From assembly GCA_015067945.1 (NCBI GenBank), contig SVLM01000001.1, positions 124,001 through 188,000 of the forward strand: DNA of 64,000 nucleotides, written 5' to 3'. This DNA is from Oscillospiraceae bacterium (GTDB taxonomy: Bacteria > Bacillota > Clostridia > Oscillospirales > Oscillospiraceae). Below, one piece after another: positions 31,907 to 44,270 of this stretch (the stretch's first letter is position 1; each line of letters starts with the position of its first letter). The notes beneath the pieces are model-generated. The model was not told the origin of the DNA, did not search any database, and was given only the letters and a program-made list of their open reading frames with translations. A program made the position numbers and the translations under genes.

Positions 31907-32132
31907 GTTAATGGCGTGGATGGAGAGGTTTCTTAAGGATTTCCCCCAGAGAGTGCGTGTAAAGGTGTGAACGCATGGAATGATCTTTGAAATGTCGCTC
32001 CGGAGTTTGCTTTCTGAAATGAGCAGTAGGGAAGTGCGGGTCAGCCCGTTACAGCTTTTAAGTGCCCGAAAGGGAATTCAGGTGGTACCGCGGATTTATT
32101 CGCCCTGAGTCATTTGACTCGGGGCGTTTTTT
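31907..32132 (+). promoter_or_regulatory. T-box leader, valine specifier
   Basis: CCAGAGAGTGCG (AG-bulge) and GGTGTGAACGCA in stem I, the specifier loop TGAAATGTCG with GUC (Val) at 31994-31996, and the T-box AATTCAGGTGGTACCGCGG at 32075-32093. A terminator follows (CGCCCTGAGTC / GACTCGGGGCG, 32101-32126, then TTTTTT). It senses uncharged tRNA-Val and controls valS. Confidence 0.93.
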
Positions 32133-32153
32133 ATTTGAAAAGGAGTGTTTATT

Positions 32154-34799
32154 ATGGCCAGAGAACTGCCGAAGGTGTACGAACCCCAGCAGGTCGAATC
32201 CAAAATTTATAAGATGTGGGAGGATGGCGGCTATTTCCGTCCTGCAGACAATGCAGACGCAAAGCCCTTTACCATCGTTATGCCCCCTCCCAACGTTACC
32301 GGACAGCTGCACATGGGTCACGCAATGGACGCAACATTGCAGGATACCCTGATTCGCTTTAAGCGTATGCAGGGCTACAGTGCCCTCTGGGTGCCCGGCA
32401 CCGATCATGCCGGTATTGCTACCCAGATTAAGGTTGAGGAGGAGCTCCGGGTCAAAGAAGGCCTGAGCCGTCACGATCTGGGTCGCGAGAAATTCCTGGA
32501 GCGAGTTTGGGATTGGAAGCACAAATACGGCAACCGGATCGTTGAGCAGCAGAAGAGACTGGGTGCGTCCTGCGATTGGGACCGTGCCAGATTTACCATG
32601 GACGAGGGCTGCTCCAAGGCTGTTCGCGAGGTGTTCGTTTCTTTGTATGAGAAGGGCCTCATTTACAAGGGAAGCCGTATTGTCAACTGGTGCCCCCACT
32701 GTGTCACCGCTCTGTCTGACGCAGAGGTGGAATACGTGGACAAGCCCGGTAATCTGTGGCATCTGAAGTATCCCATCACCGGCGAAGAGGGCCGCTACGT
32801 GATCGTTGCCACTACCCGTCCCGAGACTATGCTGGGTGACAGCGGTGTGGCTGTGAACCCCAACGACGAGCGTTATCAGGATCTGATCGGCAAGACCTGC
32901 ATGCTGCCGTTGATGAACCGGGAGATTCCCATCGTTGCTGACGATTATGTGGATCTGGAATTCGGTACCGGCTGCGTTAAGATGACTCCCGCCCATGATC
33001 CCAACGACTTTGAGGTTGGCCTGCGACACAATCTGGAGTCCATCCGTGTGCTGGACGATAACGGCAAGGTTAACGAGCTGGGCGGCAAATACTGCGGCAT
33101 GGATCGCTACGAGGCTCGCAAGGCCATCATTGCTGATCTGGACGAGCTGGGTCTGCTGGAGAAAATCGAAGAGCATCAGCACAACGTGGGCACCTGCTAC
33201 CGCTGCGGCAATGATGTGGAGCCCATCGTTTCTGCCCAGTGGTTCGTAAAGATGGAGCCTCTTGCAAAGGAAGCCATCCGCTCCGTCAAGGACGGCGAAA
33301 CCAAGTTTGTTCCCGAGCGTTTCACCAAAAACTACATGAACTGGATGGAGAATCTTCACGACTGGTGCATTTCCCGTCAGCTGTGGTGGGGTCATCAGAT
33401 TCCCGTTTGGTACTGTGCCGAATGCGGTCATATGACCTGCACCCGTCACGACCCCTCCGCTTGCGAAAAGTGCGGCAGCACCAACATTGATCGGGACCCC
33501 GATGTGCTGGACACCTGGTTCAGCTCCGCTCTGTGGCCCTTCTCCACCCTGGGTTGGCCGGATAACACACCGGATCTTGAAAAGTTCTACCCCACAAATG
33601 TTCTGGTCACCGGCTACGACATCATCACTTTCTGGGTCAGCCGCATGATTACCTCCGGCTTGGAGCATATGCATCAGGCACCCTTTGACACTGTTCTGAT
33701 CCACGGTCTTGTCCGTGACGACAAGGGCAGAAAGATGAGCAAGTCCCTGGGCAACGGCATTGATCCTCTGGAAATGATCGACAAATACGGCTGCGATGCA
33801 CTGCGTATGAACATGCTCACCGGCAACTCTCCCGGAAACGATATGCGTTTCTATGTGGAGCGTTGCGAGGCAATGCGTAACTTTGCCAACAAGCTGTGGA
33901 ACGCCAGCCGCTACGTGATGATGAATCTGAGCGAGGACGCAAAGAATGAACTGCCTGCTTTGGATAAGCTGGAAATTGCTGACAAATGGGTACTGTCCAA
34001 GCTGAATACGCTGATCAGCGAAGTGACCGAGAATCTGGAAAAGTATGAGTTGGGTGTGGCCGTACAGAAGATCTATGACTTCGTTTGGGATACCTACTGC
34101 GACTGGTACATCGAACTGACCAAGGCAAGGCTCTACAGCGAGGATGCCGGTCGGAAGCAGACCGCAATTTCTGTTCTTGTTTATGTTCTGGATCAGATTC
34201 TGAAGCTGCTGCATCCGTTTATGCCCTTCATTACGGAGGAAATTTGGCAGTTCATTCCCCATGAGGGTAATGCCCTGATCGTTGCAAACTGGCCCGAATA
34301 CAGTGCTGACCTTGCCTTCAAGGCAGAGGAGAACCTGATGGAGTCCGTTATGGAGGCCATCCGTGCCATCCGTAACCGCCGCAGCGAGATGAATGTACCG
34401 CCCTCCAAGAAGGCAGCGTTGTTCGTGCTGACCTCCAAGCCTCAGGTGTTTGATGAGGGCATGGGCTTTATCGAGAGATTGGCTTACGCCGACAGCGTGA
34501 CGATGCTGGATGCTGAGCCGGAGAATCTCGATGGCATGGTCTGCTGCACCACCGCAGATGCAAAGCTGTATATCCCCATGGGTCAGCTGGTGGATGTTAC
34601 TAAGGAGCTGGAGCGGATCGCCAAAGAGTTGGAGGCTCAGCGGAAGTTCCTTGCCAGCCTGGAAGCCAAGCTTTCCAACGAGAAATTCGTTTCCCGTGCC
34701 CCCGAGGCAGTTGTCAATGCCGAGCGGGAAAAGGCACAGAAGACCAAGGATCTGATCGCTCAGCTGGAACAGAGCGAAGCTGCTATGAAAAAGCTGTAA
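32154..34799 (+). CDS. valS: Valyl-tRNA synthetase
   Basis: 881 residues. HMGHAM is the HIGH element ([15 protein letters not shown]), [10 protein letters not shown] the KMSKS element; the editing domain (about 190-330), a zinc-like knuckle CAECGH...CEKCGS, the anticodon-binding domain and a C-terminal coiled coil (about 810-881) are in order. It charges tRNA-Val, which agrees with the GUC specifier of the T-box upstream. The ATG at 32154 lies nine bases after AAGGAG; a GTG nine bases upstream abuts that ribosome site. Confidence 0.97.
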   Translation: MARELPKVYEPQQVESKIYKMWEDGGYFRPADNADAKPFTIVMPPPNVTGQLHMGHAMDATLQDTLIRFKRMQGYSALWVPGTDHAGIATQIKVEEELRVKEGLSRHDLGREKFLERVWDWKHKYGNRIVEQQKRLGASCDWDRARFTMDEGCSKAVREVFVSLYEKGLIYKGSRIVNWCPHCVTALSDAEVEYVDKPGNLWHLKYPITGEEGRYVIVATTRPETMLGDSGVAVNPNDERYQDLIGKTCMLPLMNREIPIVADDYVDLEFGTGCVKMTPAHDPNDFEVGLRHNLESIRVLDDNGKVNELGGKYCGMDRYEARKAIIADLDELGLLEKIEEHQHNVGTCYRCGNDVEPIVSAQWFVKMEPLAKEAIRSVKDGETKFVPERFTKNYMNWMENLHDWCISRQLWWGHQIPVWYCAECGHMTCTRHDPSACEKCGSTNIDRDPDVLDTWFSSALWPFSTLGWPDNTPDLEKFYPTNVLVTGYDIITFWVSRMITSGLEHMHQAPFDTVLIHGLVRDDKGRKMSKSLGNGIDPLEMIDKYGCDALRMNMLTGNSPGNDMRFYVERCEAMRNFANKLWNASRYVMMNLSEDAKNELPALDKLEIADKWVLSKLNTLISEVTENLEKYELGVAVQKIYDFVWDTYCDWYIELTKARLYSEDAGRKQTAISVLVYVLDQILKLLHPFMPFITEEIWQFIPHEGNALIVANWPEYSADLAFKAEENLMESVMEAIRAIRNRRSEMNVPPSKKAALFVLTSKPQVFDEGMGFIERLAYADSVTMLDAEPENLDGMVCCTTADAKLYIPMGQLVDVTKELERIAKELEAQRKFLASLEAKLSNEKFVSRAPEAVVNAEREKAQKTKDLIAQLEQSEAAMKKL

Positions 34800-34811
34800 A
34801 TCACCAAATAA

Positions 34812-34857
34812 CACTCTCCCGGGTAAACCGACGGTTTGCCGGGAGAGTTATTTTTTT
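34812..34857 (+). terminator. Intrinsic terminator of valS
   Basis: CTCTCCCGG...TAAACC pairs with GGTTTG...CCGGGAGAG around GAC, followed by TTATTTTTTT. Confidence 0.9.
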
Positions 34858-34933
34858 ACCTTTCTCATTGCGACGGAATATGCCCACCGAAAGCGATATA
34901 CTAGCTTTGAAAATATCAAAGGAGGAATGATAT

Positions 34934-35251
34934 ATGCACTTAACCAGTTTCCTGGAAAATGGCCGTTTGACCGTGGCACTGACCGGGGAGATCGATCACC
35001 ATTGTGCCAAAAACTACATTCAAGCCATTGCGGCGAAAATTGAGGCATATACCCCGGATGTATGTGTGCTGGATTTTCAGGATGTGACGTTTGTGGACTC
35101 GTCAGGAATCGCCGTTGTGATCAACGCACTCAGGAATATGGCACAAATTGAAGGAAAACTGATCCTGACGGGAATCTGCGATCAACCCATGCGGGTATTC
35201 CGGGCGTCGGGGATCGATAAATTAGTGGAAATCAAGGAGGCTGTATCATGA
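34934..35251 (+). CDS. spoIIAA: Anti-sigma F factor antagonist SpoIIAA
   Basis: 105-residue STAS domain with the phosphorylation site in TFVDSSGIAVV (Ser56/Ser57) and the GEIDHHCAKNY start. Unphosphorylated SpoIIAA releases SigF from SpoIIAB in the forespore. It is first in the operon spoIIAA-spoIIAB-sigF, overlapping spoIIAB by ATGA. AAAGGAGG precedes the ATG. A TATACT (34897-34902) could be a -10, and GGAATAT (34875-34881) resembles the SigH -10 core GAAT, but no good -35 was seen for either. Confidence 0.95.
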   Translation: MHLTSFLENGRLTVALTGEIDHHCAKNYIQAIAAKIEAYTPDVCVLDFQDVTFVDSSGIAVVINALRNMAQIEGKLILTGICDQPMRVFRASGIDKLVEIKEAVS

Positions 35252-35679
35252 AATTTGACAATTATATGATTTTGGAGTTCCCAAGCAAATCCTGCAACGA
35301 GGCCTTTGCCCGGTCGGCGGTTGCCTGCTTTGCTGCTCAGATGGATCCGACATTGGAGGAATTGGGGGACATCCGCACCGCAGTATCGGAGGCGGTGACC
35401 AACTGCATCGTTCATGCATACCCAAATGAATACGGCATGATCATGCTTCGGTGCCGGATTTTGAAAGATAATATTCTTGACATCGTCATCAAGGATAAAG
35501 GTGTGGGCATTGCGGATACGGAGCAAGCACGGCGGCCTATGTACACCACCGGCGGCAGCGATCGCAGCGGTATGGGCTTTACCATTATGGAGAGCTTTAT
35601 GACCAATTTCGAGCTGATCTCCGAGCCTGGAAAGGGTACGACGGTACATATGCGGCGTAGGCTGCAGCGGCGTCAATGA
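35248..35679 (+). CDS. spoIIAB: Anti-sigma F factor SpoIIAB
   Basis: 143-residue GHKL ATPase/kinase with the N box AVSEAVTNCIVHAYP, G1 box IKDKGVGIAD and G2 box RSGMGFTIMES. It binds SigF or phosphorylates SpoIIAA. Both ends overlap neighbours by four bases, ensuring matched production of partner proteins. Length is normal. Confidence 0.95.
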   Translation: MKFDNYMILEFPSKSCNEAFARSAVACFAAQMDPTLEELGDIRTAVSEAVTNCIVHAYPNEYGMIMLRCRILKDNILDIVIKDKGVGIADTEQARRPMYTTGGSDRSGMGFTIMESFMTNFELISEPGKGTTVHMRRRLQRRQ

Positions 35680-36380
35680 GCGGCACCGAGGAGGATATCC
35701 GTCTTGCTCAGCAGGGGGATATGGTGGCAAAGGAACGGCTCATAAATGACAACACGGGTTTGATTTGGTCCGTGGCACGGCGGTTTATCGGACGGGGAAC
35801 GGAAGTGGATGATCTGTATCAATTGGGCTGTCTGGGATTCTTGAAGGCGGTTGACGGTTTTGACCTGGAATATGGGACCCAGTTTTCTACTTATGCTGTG
35901 CCAAAAATTGCAGGAGAGATTCGGCGGTTTTTACGGGACGATGGGGCGGTAAAGGTGTCGCGAACGATCAAGGAACAGGCTGCTGCCATACGAAATGCAA
36001 GAAATTCCTTAACCACAGCACTTGGCAGGGAGCCGACCATTACGGAGATCGGGGAGAAGACCGGATTTACACCGGAAGAAATTGCCATTGCAGAGACAGC
36101 AACTGCAGCTACGGAATCCATCCAAAAGGAAACCGGTGAGGATGGCTTTAGCCTGGAGAACATCCTTACGGACACGGAATCCGAGGAGCGGATGGTGGAG
36201 AAAATATCTCTACGGCAGGCCATTGATCGGTTGGGGGAACGGGAGGCTTTGGTGATCCGCCTGCGATACTTCCACGGACTAACACAGGAGCGGGTATCCA
36301 AGGTATTGCAGGTTAGTCAGGTGCAGGTATCGCGAATCGAAAAGAAGGCATTGAATATTTTACGGCAAATGATGATGTAG
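35676..36380 (+). CDS. sigF: RNA polymerase sigma-F factor
   Basis: 234 residues with sigma-70 regions 2 (LINDNTGLIWSVARRF, DDLYQLGCLGFLKAVDGFD), 3 (GAVKVSRTIKEQAAAI) and 4 (HGLTQERVSKVLQVSQVQVSRIEKKAL). The operon order and the neighbouring anti-sigma genes identify it as SigF rather than SigG. It drives early forespore genes. No later operon gene (spoVA) follows; pcrA starts after a fresh promoter. Confidence 0.95.
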   Translation: MSGTEEDIRLAQQGDMVAKERLINDNTGLIWSVARRFIGRGTEVDDLYQLGCLGFLKAVDGFDLEYGTQFSTYAVPKIAGEIRRFLRDDGAVKVSRTIKEQAAAIRNARNSLTTALGREPTITEIGEKTGFTPEEIAIAETATAATESIQKETGEDGFSLENILTDTESEERMVEKISLRQAIDRLGEREALVIRLRYFHGLTQERVSKVLQVSQVQVSRIEKKALNILRQMMM

Positions 36381-36392
36381 CGAAAATTATGC

Positions 36393-36421
36393 TTTACCTT
36401 TTGGCACAAATCGAGTAAAAT
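36393..36421 (+). promoter_or_regulatory. Promoter of pcrA
   Basis: TTTACC and TAAAAT with a 17-bp spacer, 33 bases before the start codon. Confidence 0.55.
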
Positions 36422-36453
36422 AGACATATCAAATGAAATGATAGGTGCCTTCC

Positions 36454-38844
36454 ATGACAGAGGAATTTGAACTGCGGTTTTTGACCGCCCGGCGGAATTA
36501 TATTGCCGGACAATTTTCACAACTGAATGATATGCAACAGCAGGCCGTTCTTACAACAGAAGGGCCTTTGCTGCTTTTGGCAGGTGCAGGCAGCGGTAAA
36601 ACCACTGTTCTGATCAACCGGATCGCCAATCTGCTCCGCTTTGGCCGTGGCAGCGACTCCCACGAGATTCCGGATACGGTCACGGAGGAGGATGTGCTAT
36701 TTCTGGAAGGTCTTGCTGAGCCGATTTCTGAATTCGATCAGCGACGGGCGGATTATCTTTGCTCTGTGGATCCTCCGTTACCCTGGTGTGTCATTGCAAT
36801 TACCTTTACGAACAAGGCCGCTAATGAACTGAAACACCGGCTGGAAGCCATGCTGGGTCCCCAGGCAAATGATATATGGGCTATGACCTTCCACAGTGCC
36901 TGCTGTCGGATCTTGCGTCGTTTCATTGATCGAATTGGGTATACCAGAAACTTTACGATCTATGACACAGCGGATTCCGAGCGGGTAATGAAGGACATTA
37001 TCAAGGACATGGGGCTCGATGACAAGAGCTTCCCGGCAAAGTATGTGCTGAGTATCATCAGCAAGGAGAAGGACAAACAAATTTCTCCCGACGAGCTGCT
37101 GGAGTGGGCGGAAGATCAGGGTGATCTGAAAATGCTTCCCATTGCTCGGGCATACAAGAAGTATCAGACAAGGTTAAAAGAGAACAACGCTCTTGATTTT
37201 GATGATATCATCTTAAAGACTGTGGAGCTGCTGCAGCAGAATGAGGGTATCCGTACTTACTATCAGCGGAAATTCCGGTATGTGCTGGTGGACGAATATC
37301 AGGACACCAACCATTTACAGTATTTGCTGACATCCTTGCTTGCGGGCGGTTATGAGAATATCTGCGTAGTGGGCGACGACGATCAGAGTATTTACCGCTT
37401 CCGTGGTGCGACCATCGAGAATATTCTCGATTTCGAAAAGCAGTATAAGCAGGCACGGGTGATTCGGCTGGAGCAGAATTACCGCTCTACCCAGTCAATC
37501 CTGAATGCGGCAAATGCGGTGATCGCCCACAATCTTGGCCGGAAAGGCAAGCGGTTGTGGACTGCCAACGGTGCCGGCAAGCCGGTGACCGTTTATGAAG
37601 CCAGCGACGGAGAAGCAGAAGCCGCTTATGTCGCAAATCAAATTATCTCTCGATCCAAAGGTAAGCATTTTCAGGATTATGCGGTTCTTTATCGAACCAA
37701 CGCACAGTCCAACGCACTGGAATATGCCTTCAAGCGAAACGGCATTCCGTACCGGGTCATTGGCGGTATGCGATTCTTCGACCGGGCGGAAGTCAAGGAT
37801 ATGCTGGCATATCTGTGCGTGATCAACAATCGATCCGACGATCTGCGGCTCAAACGCATCATCAACAATCCGCCGAGAGGACTTGGTGAAAAGACCCTGC
37901 TGCCTGCACTGCGTCAGGCTGATGCGGAGGGTTTGCCGCTTTACGCCATTATTTCGGATCCCGACTCTTATGCACCGCTGGAAAAGAGTGCACCGAAGTT
38001 CAAGAAGTTTACAGACCTGATTGAAGAACTGGCTGATCTTGTGGACGACGGAATGCCACTTTCCGATTTCTATGAGCAGGTAATGATCCGCAGCGGCTAT
38101 GTGGATATGCTGAAGAAAAAGGATACGGAAGAGAACAGGACCCGGTTGGAGAACATCCAGGAATTGCAATCTAGTATCCTTGCCTACATGGAAAACGCCG
38201 ACGAGCCTACCCTTGCTTGTTTCCTTGAGGAAATCGCACTGTACACCGATATTGAAGAATACAACGACGATGATGATGCAGTGGTGATGATGACCATGCA
38301 CTCCAGCAAGGGTTTGGAGTTTCCCAATGTATTTTTGGTGGGCTTTGAGGACGGCTTGTTTCCGGGTATGCGGACTATCGGCGATGCTCAGGAAATGGAA
38401 GAAGAGCGACGGCTTTGCTATGTGGCAATTACCCGTGCCAAGGAGAACCTGACCATCAGTTATGCACGGCAGAGAATGCTCTACGGACGCACCAATGCCG
38501 CCATGCCCAGCCGCTTTATTAAAGAGCTGCCGGAGGGCGATATAGAACGAAAGGGCAGCTATAGCACACCCACACGGTTTGCATCCTACGAAAGTCCCGG
38601 TATGGGCGGTTACCGCAGTGTACCGGTAAAGCCCAGCTTTTCCAGCACTCCCACAATGGCACGCCAAACGGCTGTCATTGAACTGCAGAAGGGTGACATG
38701 GTGGTACATGCTGCCTTTGGCCGTGGCCTGGTGCTGTCGGTGATGAAGATGGGCGGAGATGCACTGCTCGAGATCGCGTTCGATCAGATCGGCACCAAGA
38801 AGCTGATGGCCAAATCCGCAACACCGCATTTAAAGAAGCTGTGA
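36454..38844 (+). CDS. pcrA: ATP-dependent DNA helicase PcrA/UvrD
   Basis: 796-residue SF1A helicase: Q motif LNDMQQQAV, Walker A AGAGSGKTT, ITFTNKAANELKHR (Ia), DEYQDTN (II), VVGDDDQSIYRFRGA (III), LEQNYRST (IV), VMMTMHSSKGLEFPNVFLVG (V) and RRLCYVAITRAKENL (VI). A C-terminal tudor-like fold (VHAAFGRGLVLSV) binds RNA polymerase in PcrA. An insertion of ~45 acidic residues (about 68-112) after the first strand is longer than in Bacillus PcrA. The ATG at 36454 follows AGGTG. Confidence 0.93.
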   Translation: MTEEFELRFLTARRNYIAGQFSQLNDMQQQAVLTTEGPLLLLAGAGSGKTTVLINRIANLLRFGRGSDSHEIPDTVTEEDVLFLEGLAEPISEFDQRRADYLCSVDPPLPWCVIAITFTNKAANELKHRLEAMLGPQANDIWAMTFHSACCRILRRFIDRIGYTRNFTIYDTADSERVMKDIIKDMGLDDKSFPAKYVLSIISKEKDKQISPDELLEWAEDQGDLKMLPIARAYKKYQTRLKENNALDFDDIILKTVELLQQNEGIRTYYQRKFRYVLVDEYQDTNHLQYLLTSLLAGGYENICVVGDDDQSIYRFRGATIENILDFEKQYKQARVIRLEQNYRSTQSILNAANAVIAHNLGRKGKRLWTANGAGKPVTVYEASDGEAEAAYVANQIISRSKGKHFQDYAVLYRTNAQSNALEYAFKRNGIPYRVIGGMRFFDRAEVKDMLAYLCVINNRSDDLRLKRIINNPPRGLGEKTLLPALRQADAEGLPLYAIISDPDSYAPLEKSAPKFKKFTDLIEELADLVDDGMPLSDFYEQVMIRSGYVDMLKKKDTEENRTRLENIQELQSSILAYMENADEPTLACFLEEIALYTDIEEYNDDDDAVVMMTMHSSKGLEFPNVFLVGFEDGLFPGMRTIGDAQEMEEERRLCYVAITRAKENLTISYARQRMLYGRTNAAMPSRFIKELPEGDIERKGSYSTPTRFASYESPGMGGYRSVPVKPSFSSTPTMARQTAVIELQKGDMVVHAAFGRGLVLSVMKMGGDALLEIAFDQIGTKKLMAKSATPHLKKL

Positions 38845-38885
38845 TAATACAACTACCCAAGGCATAAAATGACTGAGGTGATTTT

Positions 38886-41484
<2,599 letters not shown>

Positions 41485-41496
41485 AGGAGAAAGAAT

Positions 41497-42585
41497 ATGG
41501 AGAAGAAATTAGGCTTTGGATTCATGCGGTTGCCTCTTTTGGATCAGAACGATCCGGGCAGTATCGATTTTGCATTGCTGCAGAATATGGTTGATACATT
41601 CATGGAGCGGGGGTTTACCTATTTTGACACCGCATGGATGTACTGCGGTGGAAAAAGTGAAGGTGCCGTCAAGGAAGTGCTGACGAGTAAGTACCCCCGT
41701 GACAGCTTTACTGTCACCTCCAAGCTCCCCTCCGGTGCATTGGAGGACAAGGCTGCAAGAGATACGTTGTTCAATACACAGCTGGAAAGAACCGGTCTTG
41801 ATTATTTTGATTATTATTTACTCCATGCGGTCAGTGGCGGTAATCTTGCCCGGTTTGAGGAGTTGGATTGCTTTACATGGCTACGTGACAAGAAGGAAAA
41901 GGGGCTTGTCCGGAACATCGGTTTTTCCTATCACGACGGTCCGGAGCTGCTGGACAAGCTGCTGACGGAGCATCCTTACATGGATGTGGTACAGCTACAG
42001 ATCAATTATCTTGACTGGGAAAATCCCAAAGTTCAGTCCCGTGCCTGCTACGAGGTCGCTGTTAAGCACGGCAAGAAGATTTTGATCATGGAGCCGGTCA
42101 AGGGCGGTGCATTGGCAAATGTACCGGAGAATGTGGAAGCCATGTTCTACAATCGCTCACCCAAGATGAGCGTTGCTTCCTGGGCGGTGCGGTTTGCTGC
42201 CAGTCTGCCCGGCGTATTTATGGTGCTGAGCGGCATGAGCAACATGGAGCAGGTTCTTGATAACACCAGATTCATGGAGAATTTGACTCCATTGACAGAG
42301 GAAGAAATGAAAATGGTACTCTTCGCCGGAGAGGTGATGCGTAAGGAGATGAAAATCGCCTGCACCGGTTGTGCCTACTGTCTGGATCAGTGTCCGAGAA
42401 AGATCGCCATTCCCCAATATTTCAAGCTCTATAACGAAAATGGGGAGAAGACAGCATACGAGAAATTGACCAAGGAATTCGGCAAGGCAAGCGACTGCAT
42501 CGTTTGCGGTGCCTGCGAGAAAATCTGTCCCCAGCATTTGCCCATCCGAAAGTACTTACGGGTAGTGGCAGAAAAGTACGAATAA
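41497..42585 (+). CDS. Aldo/keto reductase with C-terminal ferredoxin domain
   Basis: 362 residues. An AKR barrel begins FGFMRLPLLD, with the catalytic Tyr in FDTAWMYCGGKSE and His in DYYLLHAV; the last ~90 residues carry two Fe-S motifs (CTGCAYCLDQCP and CIVCGACEKICP), giving two [4Fe-4S] clusters. Such fusions are common in anaerobes and probably reduce a carbonyl compound with electrons from ferredoxin or NAD(P)H. AAAGGAGAAAG precedes the ATG. It follows ligA by 12 bases and ends at a terminator. Confidence 0.9.
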   Translation: MEKKLGFGFMRLPLLDQNDPGSIDFALLQNMVDTFMERGFTYFDTAWMYCGGKSEGAVKEVLTSKYPRDSFTVTSKLPSGALEDKAARDTLFNTQLERTGLDYFDYYLLHAVSGGNLARFEELDCFTWLRDKKEKGLVRNIGFSYHDGPELLDKLLTEHPYMDVVQLQINYLDWENPKVQSRACYEVAVKHGKKILIMEPVKGGALANVPENVEAMFYNRSPKMSVASWAVRFAASLPGVFMVLSGMSNMEQVLDNTRFMENLTPLTEEEMKMVLFAGEVMRKEMKIACTGCAYCLDQCPRKIAIPQYFKLYNENGEKTAYEKLTKEFGKASDCIVCGACEKICPQHLPIRKYLRVVAEKYE

Positions 42586-42588
42586 ATG

Positions 42589-42630
42589 AGCACCCCGGTT
42601 CAGTGCTATTCACTGAGCCGGGGTGCTATT
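42589..42630. terminator. Bidirectional intrinsic terminator
   Basis: A 17-bp stem (42589-42605 with 42611-42627, one G-T pair) with loop CTATT between convergent genes. Confidence 0.85.
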
Positions 42631-42634
42631 TATG

Positions 42635-42844
42635 TCACAGAGAAAAATCGTCTTCGCTATATTGGGTAAAATCCGGTGCTTTGGGTTTCGGGGGAACACG
42701 CTTGGTCGGGTCGTAGGAGAATTTGCGGCATTTTCTGTCCGCAAATACCACGCCGCGTTTTGTACAAAGAACGGTATCCTCATCCAGCTTTGTACCATAG
42801 GCACAGTACAGGCAGGAGCGCTCGATCTTCTTTCTGAAAAGCAT
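42635..42844 (-). CDS. Small Cys4 protein, conserved in Clostridia
   Basis: 69 residues with CLYCAYGTKLDEDTVLCTKRG and a fourth Cys in RKCRKFSYDP, a likely zinc ribbon, followed by a basic, Pro-rich stretch and the acidic end YSEDDFSL. I recognise the pattern as a small unnamed family of anaerobic Firmicutes; the function is unknown. GAGGAAA lies before the ATG at 42844. It is downstream of the YlbJ-like gene by 36 bases on the same strand and ends at the terminator, so it is probably cotranscribed. Confidence 0.75.
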   Translation of the reverse strand: MLFRKKIERSCLYCAYGTKLDEDTVLCTKRGVVFADRKCRKFSYDPTKRVPPKPKAPDFTQYSEDDFSL

Positions 42845-42880
42845 AGGGTTTCCTCGCTGTTCTTCATGATTTTGGCCTAA

Positions 42881-43903
42881 TTATACACCAACCAATGCAG
42901 GAATGCTACTGTTTTTTTCATATTTATGCAAAACAATAGTAAAAATCGCCAAAAATACAACAAAAATTGTGATCAAAAGAGGTGTATGGGGTGTAATCTG
43001 ACTGTCGTACAGGAAGAACCATTGCAGAATCAGGGTAAGGAGAATACACACTGTGCTTTGCAGGAGCTTGCCAGGAATGTACATTCCAAGGCCTACAGAG
43101 CCGGTTACGGACAGTGTTTGCATGGTGACACACAAGCCGCCAAGGGACAAAAACGTACTGCACAGAAGGATTCTGAGCCCCAGATCGCTGACCGTTGCAA
43201 GCTCAAGGCAACCGTTGGCCAATTCCAGCAAACCGATGATACCGACACGGATTTCAAGGGAAAACATCCAAAGCAGCCAACGCTCCAAAAAGCTTTGCAG
43301 TACACGAAACAGGATGATCCAGCCGCAGACCTTCGCCATAATTCGTATTGCTTGCTCCAAGGCTTCAATGAAAGTAGCAGATTTTTTAGCAGGTAAACGG
43401 ACAGTTGCGTGGGAGCCGCCCGGCAGAAGGATACCCGCGATCAATGCACCGGATATATGAATGGCCCATAACGCCCATGGAATCCATCGGTAGGGGAACA
43501 CCGTGGATACGATGCCAAACAAAAAGGATGGTCCTGCATTGCTGCAAAAACCGAGCAGGCGGTTTGTATCCTCCCTTGACAGCTGCCCCTGACGGTAAGC
43601 GTGGCAAACGCCTTGAGCACCCGTTGGATAGCCACCCAACAGCCCAAGCAAGAGCAAGCTTTCACTGCCCCTCGGTATTCGGCAAAGACGGCCCAAAGGA
43701 CGCAGAATCGGAATGTCTGTACCGGTAAATGCCGAGCTGATCAATATGGAAAGAACAAAAAAAGGGAGCAAAGCAGGAATAACCTGCATGACGCATATCT
43801 GTACACCAGCCAGACCTCCGGCCAGTGCTGTCTGGCTGTCCAGAATCAGAAATAGCATACCGGTCATTGCAAGAATTCCGGTTATCAGCTTCCTTGTCAT
43901 CAT
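42881..43903 (-). CDS. YlbJ-like sporulation membrane protein (Gate domain)
   Basis: 340 residues with about eight spans. The nucleoside-recognition (Gate) motif LGGYPTGAQGVCHAYRQGQL and the following RLLGFCSNAGPSFLFG match YlbJ-type proteins, which are needed for spore formation in Bacillus; the sequence is shorter than Bacillus YlbJ (~400). ATGATG at the start leaves two possible first codons after GAGGTG; the upstream one is given. It is divergent from yqfC, another sporulation gene, which supports the assignment. Confidence 0.75.
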   Translation of the reverse strand: MMTRKLITGILAMTGMLFLILDSQTALAGGLAGVQICVMQVIPALLPFFVLSILISSAFTGTDIPILRPLGRLCRIPRGSESLLLLGLLGGYPTGAQGVCHAYRQGQLSREDTNRLLGFCSNAGPSFLFGIVSTVFPYRWIPWALWAIHISGALIAGILLPGGSHATVRLPAKKSATFIEALEQAIRIMAKVCGWIILFRVLQSFLERWLLWMFSLEIRVGIIGLLELANGCLELATVSDLGLRILLCSTFLSLGGLCVTMQTLSVTGSVGLGMYIPGKLLQSTVCILLTLILQWFFLYDSQITPHTPLLITIFVVFLAIFTIVLHKYEKNSSIPALVGV

Positions 43904-43985
43904 GTATCACCTCAGAAGAATCTATGCAAGTATAAGCAAGAACATCACAAGCTTGTCATATACTTTCCCAAAAGGAGGATGTGGC

Positions 43986-44270
43986 ATGGAACGAGATAAG
44001 CGATTACTGGAACGATTCACGGAAGCTACGGATTTGCAGGATGCACCGATCCCTGGGGTGCCGCTGATCGAATTGGCAGGGGACAGGCGTGTGCTGATGG
44101 AGAATCACTGTGGGGTAACGGAATACGGCATGGAAAGGGTTTGTGTTAAGGTTAAATTTGGGCAGGTTTGTATTTGCGGTAAAGACCTGACTCTTGCCAA
44201 AATGACAAAAAGCCAATTGATCGTTTGCGGCAGAATCCAGTCCGTGGAGCTTTACCGGGGGTGTAAGTGA
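43986..44270 (+). CDS. yqfC: Sporulation protein YqfC
   Basis: 94 residues with IPLIELAGDRRVLMENH as the conserved core and a C-terminal beta-rich IVCGRIQSVEL. AAGGAGG lies six bases before the ATG. It is the SigE-regulated partner of YqfD, whose start overlaps its stop. CATATACT at 43957-43964 resembles a SigE -10 (CATACA-T), but the -35 is not clear. Confidence 0.9.
   Translation: MERDKRLLERFTEATDLQDAPIPGVPLIELAGDRRVLMENHCGVTEYGMERVCVKVKFGQVCICGKDLTLAKMTKSQLIVCGRIQSVELYRGCK

Noticed and set aside
32058..34814. A 918-codon open frame antisense to valS
   Set aside because: It covers valS in the complementary phase and shows no domain, ribosome site or plausible composition; long antisense frames are expected from the biased codon use of a highly expressed gene.
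37495..38829. A 444-codon antisense frame over pcrA
   Set aside because: All helicase motifs lie on the plus strand; the antisense product is featureless.
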